DNA of 42,903 nucleotides from Nemertoderma westbladi (lineage: Eukaryota; Xenacoelomorpha; Nemertodermatida; Nemertodermatidae). Position numbers and translations under genes: made by a program. The notes under the pieces were generated by a model. That model saw only the letters and a list, made by a program, of their open reading frames with translations. It searched no databases and was not told the DNA's origin. The DNA lies in assembly GCA_032718475.1 (NCBI GenBank), contig JAUCBJ010005770.1, positions 1-42,903 of the forward strand. The letters run 5' to 3'. Positions 10,058 through 19,535 of the stretch are shown one piece after another (within the stretch, counting starts at the first letter, position 1; the number at the start of each line of letters is the position of its first letter).

Positions 10058-11000
10058 ATGAACATTGTCAGGCACTCATCATCAGATTCAGAGTCACCAT
10101 TGCCCCGACCTGTGATGCTGACATCACACTCACTCCCGCCACTGCCTCCAATACTAACAACATCCTTTCCAATCATGCTCCTGGCGTCACACTCTCCTCA
10201 CTGTCTTCTGCTCCTCCATCAATATGAATACAAGAAGAATACCGAGTACTATGTTCATGTTTGTTGCACCAGACTTGTGCCACACATGGGGTGCCACACA
10301 AAGTTGTCTTCAGTAGAATGTGATCAGACCCGTAAAGAACTTCGTGCGATTTCCCAATGCCTGTCACAGGGCCAGGGGACGCTGCCTTCAGTAAATCTTT
10401 AATCGTCTGCACATCAGTGGACTAATAGGTAAAAATCCAAACCACTATTCTCTGTGAAACCAAATCAACGAGATCATCGAAAGTCACTGTAGCTTCTTTG
10501 CCTCAGAGGCCAATTGCACTTCGCATCATGGTTTTTATCGTAGCAAACAGAAATTTACAATGTTACAGACAGACAATAGTCATACTGGTGTGCAGGTACC
10601 AATATAGGCCTAACAGGTTATTGCCTACTCAGTACTCACCAGTATGTAAGCCAAGACTCCGGATCCAATCCCGGCATTCGTGTTACCCTATCACCTACAC
10701 TATCTTTCCCAGCATGGCCTATAGTATGTTCAGTAAGACCTACAGTATGTCCTGCAGTCTGAATGTGGTCCTCCGGACCGAAGTTTAATCTTCTCGAATA
10801 TTCCAAGAACTCCTCCCCGCGACTACCATATCGTCGATTGGCAGTTACGTTCCGACGGGAAGTTTCCCTTCAATCCCTTTTTCTCTCATCTTCTTCATCT
10901 TGGTATATTCTATACCCCTCTCCCAGTGAGTAATATACATTGCCAGGCTGTGTTCCTTCAGGGCGACGGCAATCTCCCAAAGTATGGCCCCACTGGAATG
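10058..11000 (-). pseudogene. Decayed coding sequence of unknown family
   Basis: The minus strand has several protein-like stretches in different frames: SGAILWEIAVALKEHSLA and an adjoining Lys/Met-rich helix near 11000-10850, GKSHEVLYGSDHILLKTT near 10350, and a Gly/Ser/Asp-rich C-terminal segment ending in a stop near 10035. GC content is higher than in the flanks. I do not recognise the protein; transposase remnant or host pseudogene are both possible. Treat it as hypothetical. Confidence 0.3.
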
Positions 11001-11220
11001 AACACCAGTACAATGAACAACAGTAGAAAGCAGTAAAATACCGGCGGTGACGGCAATAATGCAGTGTAGTTAATCAGCAGTCAGATGAATTTTGCAAGTA
11101 TCAGATAATGAGTGTAGATTAGATTAGTGTCTCACATCACAGCCAGACAGTGTCCCATAACACCATCCCCTGCTGGCTGTTGGACCATAGTGTCCACTGT
11201 GGGCTATTCATCCATTCCAG

Positions 11221-13090
11221 GCCTGCACAGTGGGCCAGAAACCCTGTTTTGCGGCCAAAATTCCTTATTTCGAAAAATATTCATAGTTTGGGCACTATTT
11301 TTCACCTATACGGGTTTTCAATAGCGGCGAATCTTCTGAAATGGGTCTCAAATTCTCAAAGGGTGGCTGTGTGCCATTTCTGGCACGTGCCATTATTTGC
11401 GTATTTGGCAAACACAATAGACACAGGCAGAATGGCGCAGATTTCGGTTCCACAAGGTTTAACAGGGTGCTGAAGTACTAACAAATGGTTTCAAATTCTC
11501 TAGTAGCGTAAAAGTGCCACTTTTTAGCTTGTGGCACAAGGCACATGTGTTTAGCATGGCACAAAATATCAAAATATCTAAAGCTTAATAGAAATGTTCC
11601 ATTTTCGGTATTTATAGGTTTCCAAAGGTGCTGATTCGATTACAAATGTTTTCAAATTCTCTAGTGGCACATAGGTGCCACTTTTTAGCATGTGGCACAT
11701 GTGTTTCGCATGGCACAAAATATTAAAATCTCTAAAGCTTCATAGAAATGTTCAATTTTCGGTATTTATAGGTTTTCAGAGGTGCTGATTCGATTACAAA
11801 CGGTTTCGAATTCTCTAGTGGCACATAGGTGCCACTTTTTAGCATTTGGCACATGTGTTTAGCATGGCACAAAATATCAAAATCTCAAAACTTCATAGAA
11901 ATGTTCCATTTTCGGTATTTATAGGTTTTCAAAGGTGCTGATTCGATTACAAATGGTTTCGAATTCTCTAGTGGCAATTAGGTGCCACTTTTTAGCATGT
12001 GGCACATGTGTTTAGATGGCACTAAATGTCAAAATCTCTAAAGCTTCATAGAAATGTTCAATTTTCGGTATTTATAGGTTTTCAGAGGTGCTGATTCGAT
12101 TACAAACGGTTTCGAATTCTCTAGTGGCACATAGGTGCCACTTTTTAGCATTTGGCACATGTGTTTAGCATGGCACAAAATATCAAAATCTCAAAACTTC
12201 ATAGAAATGTTCCATTTTCGGTATTTATAGGTTTTCAAAGGTGCTGATTCGATTACAAATGGTTTCGAATTCTCTAGTGGTTTTCACTGGATTCACTGAT
12301 CACGAATAACAACTAAGCTGAAGTAGAATTCCATTATAGATAGGTAATAGATAGGTATAGATAGGATAGCGTGACAATGTCCGACTCAACGATAAAGATG
12401 TAATATACATATATATAATTAGTAAGTAGTAATTATAGTAAGTACAGTGATGTACCAGTGATCATGGTCAATAAAGTATTCAGAGTAGTGATGGGAATTT
12501 GATGTGTTATTGCATTAATAAGACTAAATGTATACAATAATAATAGAAAAATGTTGAAAACTGGAATTTTTGAATTGCTCCTTATGCGAAGGGGTGCAAG
12601 TAGGTGCAATTTTTTTTTTTCATATTTATGATGTTCGAAGGTTGTATTTGAATGTCTGATAATGTTTTTCAGTGCGGTCGGATTAGTTCGAAAAGTCTGG
12701 CTTCCCTAATTACGAAAAATGAAATATTTTTGGGAAAAGAATGTTTAAATGAAACTTGGAGCATGATGACAACTCTGGGGACCTCTAAAAACCACATATT
12801 TGGAATCAGCTCGCCAAGGAGAACATTTAAAAAAAAAAATTTCCAATGTAGTCCAATTTTTAAAAAAGATACGTTTTTTTGGCAATTTTTCCTAAAAACT
12901 GAAATTTTGAGTGAAAAATAGAAAATTTTTAATTTTTCACCTCAGAAAAAAATATTGGCAAATATTTTCGGAAAAAAAAATATTTTTTCTTAGGTTTCGA
13001 AATATGGGCTACAAGATAGGATATGTTTCCAACCACTAAAACAAACTTCATTTTAGGGTATTTTGGCCACCCCTGGCCCACTGTGGCCTG
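11221..13090. mobile_element. Non-autonomous DNA transposon with CACAGTG ends and 5-bp target duplication (Transib/RAG-like candidate)
   Basis: The left end 11226-11238 reads CACAGTGGGCCAG; the right end 13073-13085 is its exact reverse complement. Homology resumes further in: GGCCAAAAT follows on both sides, about 10 bp deeper on the left. Both ends abut GCCTG (11221-11225 and 13086-13090), a GC-rich 5-bp direct repeat. Transib transposons and RAG-related elements are known for termini beginning CACWRTG and 5-bp GC-rich target duplications. The 1860-bp interior carries the 153-bp tandem array and no transposase, so it would need a helper in trans. The family assignment is inference from the ends only. 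Confidence 0.6.
11496..12283. repeat. ~153-bp tandem repeat with a 306/307-bp higher-order period
   Basis: TTCTCTAGTGG-type starts occur at 11496, 11657, 11811, 11964, 12117 and 12270. Units starting at 11811 and 12117 are essentially identical. Units starting at 11657 and 11964 resemble each other more than their neighbours, for example CTCTAAAGCTTC versus CTCAAAACTTC. The last growth step was therefore duplication of a dimer. Each unit contains a TGGCAC-ATAG-GTGCCA foldback (one copy reads GGCAATTAGGTGCC). The first unit is more diverged. Confidence 0.9.
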
Positions 13091-15417
13091 GTGGGATCTT
13101 GGTCAATTAATTGGAGGAATTAATCAATGTAAGTGAAGAACAGTGTTGTAAGGATATAATATATTGTTAAATAATAAAAACCCGAATAACAGATTCAAAA
13201 TCAAAATTATAATACAAAAGTAAACAAAATATTACAAGGTGGTCCTATTGTTCATATCAAAAAAATATTTGTCTTTCAAGTGTTTTGCGATATTATTGTA
13301 TGCATGTTTTTGCAAAAAATGAACCTGTAATATGCTCAGGAGTATTCTCGGTTTTGAAATGTTTTACATTTCGAAAGCCATTGGAAGCTATTTTAGAAGA
13401 TTGTGGTCCTCTCGGGCCGACAATGCCATCTACGATCTGCATTCTCGGACCGAGAATGTCATGTACTGTTGGCCTGAATGGCGCCAATACCTAACCTTAC
13501 CAAATAATTAGCAGGTGTGTAATTGTTAAAATGTAATTGGTAACGGTTGCAATGCAGAAATTAAAAGTGTTGTATGTCAAATTAGGCAAGTTTACCATAG
13601 TTGCCCTGGCAACAATGCAATTGTGAGATTTCTAGAATCACTCTGAACAATGATCATAAATCAACATTATAAGATGTCATCGGAATATATAAAATTCAAG
13701 TCTCAAAATAAAGTTATTTGAATGGAAAGAATAACGGATGTGGTTGGTATGGTTACAGGTACATTATAATAATACATTTACGTAAATACAACAAGTGGCT
13801 AAAACTTTTTTCTTGCAAAGTGTCCCCAAAGGAACGTTCGTACCAAATTTCATGATTGTATCATTATTTATATGGTTCTGCCTTAAAAAACACATTACAT
13901 TAATCTGCCCTACTATAGGTACAAGACCCCAAATGAAATCTACATCTGTAAATAATATACGGTTTCATGGTACAAGACCATATAAATTAGACCATCATCT
14001 GTAAAATACACGTCTGAGTTGCAGAGATGTGCTCATTATATATCAGTATATCATCCACTAACAGAACCTGGCAGCCTAGAACTGGTCCACTACAAAAACT
14101 GATGCAACAGAGCGAGGTTCTGATATACCTAGCATTTCTCGGTTGCTGGTCCTCCAACACTCAACACATTCGATATTGTTTGGTTGGACATTGACATTAT
14201 TGCAGTATCAAGCATCATGCAGTCATTGTTATAGGTAGATACCGGTAGGTGGTAGCCATAATAGCGGATAGAGGTAGTCTGAAGAGCTTACCCTCCCATG
14301 CATATTCATCCTCGCATGTTTCATCAGTTACTGAACCACTGAAATTAAATTGGACTTGACGTCATAACCCGTTTGATGAAGTACCAAATGCTTTATGTTA
14401 TGGGAACATAGACATCATCTCCCTATTTTGCATTTACAACAATTCATACGAATTGTTTTCAGTATCTTTTTTAACTTTTACAGTCAGAAATAAATGCAAA
14501 TTATGATAAACATAAACATAAACAATGGAGGTTTCTGAAATCTTCACCAAACTTAAACATAAACATTACAACAGGCTTGGTTTTCTGTTTCAGTGACAAG
14601 GATCAAAGATTGATACAATCTTGCCCTGTACTAAGCTTCAAAATTTTAAGTGACCTACATAATAACTCATCTATGAGATATGAGTCTGACAAATATACCG
14701 GCTTTACTTCAATACTTCAAATACACTGAGATGATAATGAACTGTGGCGAAATTCAAATGATTTGTACCCAGCGATATCCATTGCTTTGCTACATTATTC
14801 CACCTCACATTTTACAAGTCTTACATTGTAAGCATTTTTGGACATGTACAGGATGACCAGATCCATATTTCTGACGTCGAATGAAATATAATCCGTAGGC
14901 GCTGTCGACTATAATAACCTGCAACGCGGTATGATCCCCATGTCTTTCTCGAATATGTCCTAAGGTTTGGCACTTTCCACATATCGTTGGAGATAGGAAA
15001 AACCACCCAAGTCAAAAAATGCGTATTTTAGATAATCACATTTTAATGTCTCACGCTGTTGTTTTTTACTAATATATTTTTGTGTCAAATAATGAAAAAT
15101 AGTTCAGCTTATTGCAGACATTTTATAAAATGCGTTTCCCTTAAAATAGTAGTTATATCTGAATATGTAAAGTTTTCAGTATAATGTTTGACGTAAGGCA
15201 TTTTTTCCATATACATTATAATGATAGGTATTAGTTTACTGCATGAATAATAAAAAGCCCCCATGTCAGAGAAAGCCATTTGTACGCACATTATTCACTA
15301 CTTTTTTTTCTGTTATGGGTTGTATGATTATATCCAGTAGTTTAATGTTATAATTGAATATTACAAAAATTACAAAAAATAACTACACAGTTGTTGCCTA
15401 GTAATTGTAAATGCAAT
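13091..15417. other. Long stretch without recognisable genes
   Basis: No supported gene. A 9-bp-arm palindrome, CATTCTCGGACCGAGAATG, lies at 13440-13458. Near 14970-15018 a segment of about 45 bp is similar, in inverted orientation, to 19398-19445 on the far side of the DDE transposase gene. Short frames here have no domain signatures. Confidence 0.4.
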
Positions 15418-15961
15418 CAGATCGAAGTGTATACAATTACTTCATATTCTTCATGTTGGTCCGGTTCTGGAAGACAATCAGATGCATTGGCACTGCTTGG
15501 CAAGGAATCATAAAACTCGTAATAATTTTTTGCAATTTCTAACAAATCTTATTTCTTCTAATTGATACTGGAATCAGTCTATCATTAAACGTAATTAACC
15601 AACATCACTGACTTTGGAGTTATCCTTTATTGATCACTATAGCAAAGGTTTTACCAGAGACTTACACCCCACAAAAACTACAAAAAATATAGAATTAGGA
15701 CATTTAGCCCAAAATTAGTACAAAGCCACTAGGGCCATCAAAATCAAACGAACATAAAATATAAAATAAACAAAAATAAAAAACCAAACATAATAAACTG
15801 CTCAACACACAGGTGTGTTTCACAACCCCACCCTAATCCTACCCATCTTACACTAAATGATACTGGTAGTTTACTGCACATAACTAAGCCTATATTATGT
15901 AAGAAAATATATGGCATTTTGTAGCCGCAAAAAAATCAAAAAATAATTAATTTATCAAAAA

Positions 15962-16085
15962 TATGGTTGCGTTTCGGTGTCTGAAGATCACAGTACGCTG
16001 CTAATCTCCGACACCTCATCAGCTGGGTAAAAGAATTAGCCAGTACCAATCTATACTGCACCCATGACCTAGTTAATCGCACCAA
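15962..16085 (-). ncRNA. Hammerhead ribozyme (core intact, cleavage segment altered)
   Basis: On the minus strand, CTGATGAG (16022-16015) is followed by stem II. That stem is GGTGTC pairing with GACACC, a single bulged A, GGAGAT pairing with ATCTTC, then CAG-CGTA-CTG. GAAAC follows (15975-15971). The three invariant blocks are in place. Stem III can form between TGGTGCG (about 16085) and CGCAACCA (about 15972-15965) with one bulge. Stem I can form between CTAGGT (about 16070) and ACCCAG (about 16027) with one mismatch. The cleavage-site linker reads ATTAA instead of the expected two-base UH, so this copy may be slow or dead. Confidence 0.6.
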
Positions 16086-16315
16086 TCAACTCAGTTACCA
16101 ATTATCCCCACAGACATCTGAGCTTAGAACTTTGAACCCACACTGTTGATAAATCAGTAATACCCATGGAATACTGTTAGGTCGCTAGGGCATACACAAA
16201 CAGTAAAAACAATAATAGATTTTAAAACACAATGCAGTAATGTCGCAGATTGCTTTATACACTCATACATTAAACGTAATTAACCAACATCACTGACTTT
16301 GGGGTTTTCCTGTAT

Positions 16316-16471
16316 TGATCACTATAGCAAAGGTTTTATCAGAGACTTACACCCCACAAAAACTACAAAAAAATTATATATTTATATATATCTATATTAT
16401 AATCATGATTCTATATTTTTTGTAGTTTTTGTGGGGTGTAAGTCTCTGATAAAACCTTTGTTATAGTGATC
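16316..16471. repeat. 57-bp inverted repeat (hairpin) at the 5' end of the insertion
   Basis: 16316-16373 and 16415-16471 are reverse complements over about 57 bp with one C/T difference. The loop of about 41 nt is AT-rich. The outer arm coincides with the 5' end of the 882-bp insertion on its coding strand. The last residues of one open frame of the transposase are translated from this arm and do not belong to the original protein. Confidence 0.9.
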
Positions 16472-18526
16472 AGTCTATCATTGGCAGGTATTAATGGCAC
16501 TTCTGACATGCTGGAGTATATTTTCTTACTTTTTGTAAGTTTGGATTTCAATGACCTGGTTGTGATTTTACTTGGTTTTGGTGGATTTCTTTGGACTAAT
16601 ACTTCGTTAAAATCACTATCACCATAGTTTTCTTTGTAGAAAAATGATCCGGGATTAGTTTTTCGGAACTGAAACCATTTTGTCTTCATCCATGGAACTT
16701 TTTCATTGTTAATGTTTATATTTTGATTCGGCAATGCTTTGGTATTTAGATCTTTTAAATTAAAGATCTCCCTCTGCTGTAACATGTGACATGTTGTCCC
16801 TGCGAGCTGCAACTATTATGTTCTCACATTCATTTGGAGTGCATACTTTTTGGTGCTTTTTTGCAAATTCTATAGCGCTATGCATGGAATCAACTTCCAT
16901 ATGGGTGTGCCTGGCTTCTAGAAATGTTTGGTCTATAACATCCACTTTGGAGTGGCAAACAGCATACAAAAGAATAGCTGCGACAAACTGATTGCGATTC
17001 TGCCCGCCGCATGTGTCAGAACATAATATTAGGTGTTTTATCGAATCGTGTAAAGAATGTATGTAATAAGAGGAGGCAAATTCCTATTTCATTGGAACCG
17101 CGTTTTCCAATATATTCTGGCCTTACACAACATAACGCATTCCTTGATGCTTGCTCATAAATCGTCAGGTTAAATACATTTAATTTGCGCATATAGTACA
17201 TATCACTAACATTACTACAGGGTGTATACAATACTGCCTTTAGATCAAATGTTACTGACATAACTGAATGATCCTTCTTCGCAAGTTCTTTATCTTGCAT
17301 TTTTTCATTTTGGGAAATCTTGTGGCATTTAAGGTGTGGTTCTTTTGTCGTCAGTAAGATAGATATGTTTTCAATTCTTCTCCAGTTAAGTTATCACCCT
17401 TGTCGCATAAAACACATTGATCTTTCTTAGGAAAAAAGAACGATATATTGAATTCTTCCTTCAAAATTTCCTTATATTTTTGTTTCCCAACAGGAGACTT
17501 GACACCATGAGCTTTACCCCATTCCTTATATATATAATAAGTACATTGCTGTTTTGTTTAATCCTGGTTGAAAATATGTTCTTAGGCCATTTTTGCGGAC
17601 ATAGTGTGGCTCCATTACTGGAAAACTTTTAATATGCTGTCGAACAAGTTCTACTTCTTGTACTGATGTTTTGTTCTTGGGAGGACATCGATCCCGCCCA
17701 TCCTTTTTCACAAAACTTCCTTGTTCACCACAACCTCGGCGTGCAGTGCGTAATGCCTACTGCGTAACTGCCGTAATGCGTAATCATTTGTCATACCTAA
17801 TGTAGCTAGAAAGAACTTTCGGCAAACTTTAACCTCTTCACCATTAATTTCAAAAGTAAAACTGTTGCTGATGCTTCTTGGTCGCGATTTAGTTGGAGTA
17901 AGCACACTTCATGCGTTCTAACAGAAAGTTACATTTTCCAGCAAAACTTCCTATTGAATAGTATTCATCAAGGATTTTCTGGCGTATTTGTAGCGGTACC
18001 CTTTGTTCACATTTATATGGGCAACGTGAACAATCTACATCGAGCAGATGTCTTGAAGTTACGGTTTTTCCCGTTTTTGCAACATATGATTTTCCAGCTG
18101 AACATGCTGCCATTCTTTGGTTTTTTTTCAATTTACTGGTATCAGCAGTTGTTGCCCTTTTCCTTTGTTTATTGCGATCAATAATATCACCTGGACTCAT
18201 GGCGGTGGTTGTATTGGGGGTTATTTTCTCTATCCAATTCACTACTATCACTGCTATCACTATTATCGCCTGGAAGATATTCCTTGTCGCATGGGCCATT
18301 ACTTTTATTTGGCGAGTTTTGATTTGTAAAGGAATCATACAATTCTTCAGGTACACTCACCATTTCAGATATACTTTCAGTTTCAGATCTTTCACTTTGT
18401 ATATCCCCCAGCAATATGTCGACCAATTCTTCAGGTATGTCCTGAAACTCTTTCGACTCCAATAATTTCCTTTCAGGGGGAATAATATGGTCAATATGGA
18501 CTTCGTTTTCATTACTACTGTTAGTG

Positions 18527-18632
18527 GCGTTGGTGTGTGGCAATGAGGATTTGCAAAATAATTACTTTCTAATACAGTGGCGTTGGTGTGTGGCAATGAG
18601 GATTTGCAAAATAATTACTTTCTAATACAAGG
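18527..18632. repeat. 53-bp tandem duplication in the transposase N-terminal region
   Basis: The segment starting GCGTTGGTGTGTGGCAATG begins at 18527 and again at 18580, with near identity. The length is not a multiple of three, so it breaks the acidic region of the minus-strand gene. Confidence 0.9.
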
Positions 18633-19535
18633 TTCTTGTCTAAAACTACAACTTGAACAATCATCCTTAGAGGGAATAATTGGGTTTTGGTAAGAGAGAA
18701 CTCTTTTGGATATAGAGTCTCTCTGTTTTTCTGTATTTCCACTAATTTTGCAATCACTTATTGAACTCGAAATAGATTTATCGTCGTCAGAGTCACTCAT
18801 AAGGACTAGTTTTGCAGCATCAGCAATATTGATCCTTTTATTCATCATCTGATGTCAAGAGTAAGTCTTCAGGAGTATTTTAATAAGACTTAATTAAAAT
18901 TACCGAGAAACATACAACAAACCAACTCAAGTAATACAAATCAAATATTATTGTTTTAAAAATTTGTAAATTATTAATTGTAAAAATATACCAGGTCTAT
19001 TTAATTAATAATGCATTGAAAAATTTTATTTGAAGGATTCAAAGTAATGATAAAAATAATATAATAACTTCTGTTGTGAGTTAAATTGGTTTTCAATTTG
19101 GTCAGAAAACACACAATCTGACAATAAATCAAGTAGAGAGAATAATATAGTATTTTTTTTACCTGCCATGAGTGTTTTTTCCTTGAATCCATATACAGTA
19201 GTCTAGTAGTACCTTTTATGTTAAAGGCGAAATTTGTCATGTCTGACTTTTTTCCACAACAATCACAGGGAAGTATGGACAATTATTAGCCAATTAAATG
19301 ATTTTCCTATGAGTTTTTGATGTTAGAAGGATTTCCATTGGATGCAGAATCTCCGAAAGTACATTTCTGTTTAAGAAAGTCATTATTGCAAAAAATTAAC
19401 TTTGGGTGGTTTTTCCATATCACAGACGATATGTGGCAAGGTAAAAAGTTTAGCCCTATATCTTACCAGTTTCTTTTTAACTTTATCTGGCAATCGAAAT
19501 GTACGATTTGAATTAGAAGCATTAACCCTATTAAA

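Larger units (their letters stand above)
15573..16482 (-). mobile_element. Terminally redundant, hammerhead-bearing insertion (retrozyme / non-autonomous PLE candidate)
   Basis: A perfect 14-bp duplication, ATCAGTCTATCATT, flanks 15587-16468 (copies at 15573-15586 and 16469-16482). Removing the insert with one copy rejoins the DDE transposase C-terminus. Inside, a segment of about 103 bp occurs as direct repeats at 15587-15689 and 16272-16373 (offset 685). Its inner 57 bp or so recurs inverted at 16415-16471, making a hairpin with 16316-16373. On the minus strand the order is inverted partial repeat, direct repeat, body with hammerhead, direct repeat. Pseudo-LTR direct repeats plus an inverted 5' partial copy are the known layout of Penelope-like elements; terminal redundancy plus hammerheads is the layout of retrozymes. 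No protein is encoded, so mobilisation would be in trans. Confidence 0.7.
15418..19280 (-). pseudogene. DDE-type transposase-like gene of uncertain superfamily, with one intron, broken
   Basis: Minus-strand pieces in order: CDCCGKKSDMTNF (about 19265); SRKKHSWQ followed by a GTAAAA donor near 19159; after an apparent intron ending in CAG near 18850, MMNKRINIADAAK and a long acidic Ser/Asp region; a Cys-rich stretch DVDCSRCPYKCEQ (about 18030); EVKVCRKFFLATLGMTND (about 17820); HIKSFPVMEPHYVRKN (about 17600); FFPKKDQCVLCDKG in a shifted frame (about 17410); SDTCGGQNRN in a shifted frame (about 17015); HTHMEVDSMHSAIEFAKKH (about 16890). Its C-terminus is split by the 15587-16468 insertion: PLIPANDRLI on one side and, after one frameshift, EIAKNYYEFYDSLP to a stop at 15418-15420 on the other. 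I have seen such 'GHTHxExDSMHSxIE' proteins as mobile-element ORFs in invertebrates, possibly Sola-like, but cannot fix the name. A 53-bp tandem duplication at 18527-18630 adds a frameshift. Confidence 0.7.

Noticed and set aside
12652-12921. 89-codon plus-strand frame in the CACAGTG element as its transposase
   Set aside because: AT-rich, Phe/Lys-biased, no acidic triad or DNA-binding motif. The element looks non-autonomous.
14821-15291. Short minus-strand frames as small genes
   Set aside because: No domain, no splice or promoter context; composition is typical of spacer.
17417-17632. Plus-strand 71-codon frame
   Set aside because: Shadow of the minus-strand transposase, whose motifs (HIKSFPVMEPHY) are recognisable.
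18117-18465. Plus-strand hydrophobic frames as membrane proteins
   Set aside because: They are antisense shadows of the acidic and Cys-rich regions of the minus-strand transposase-like gene.
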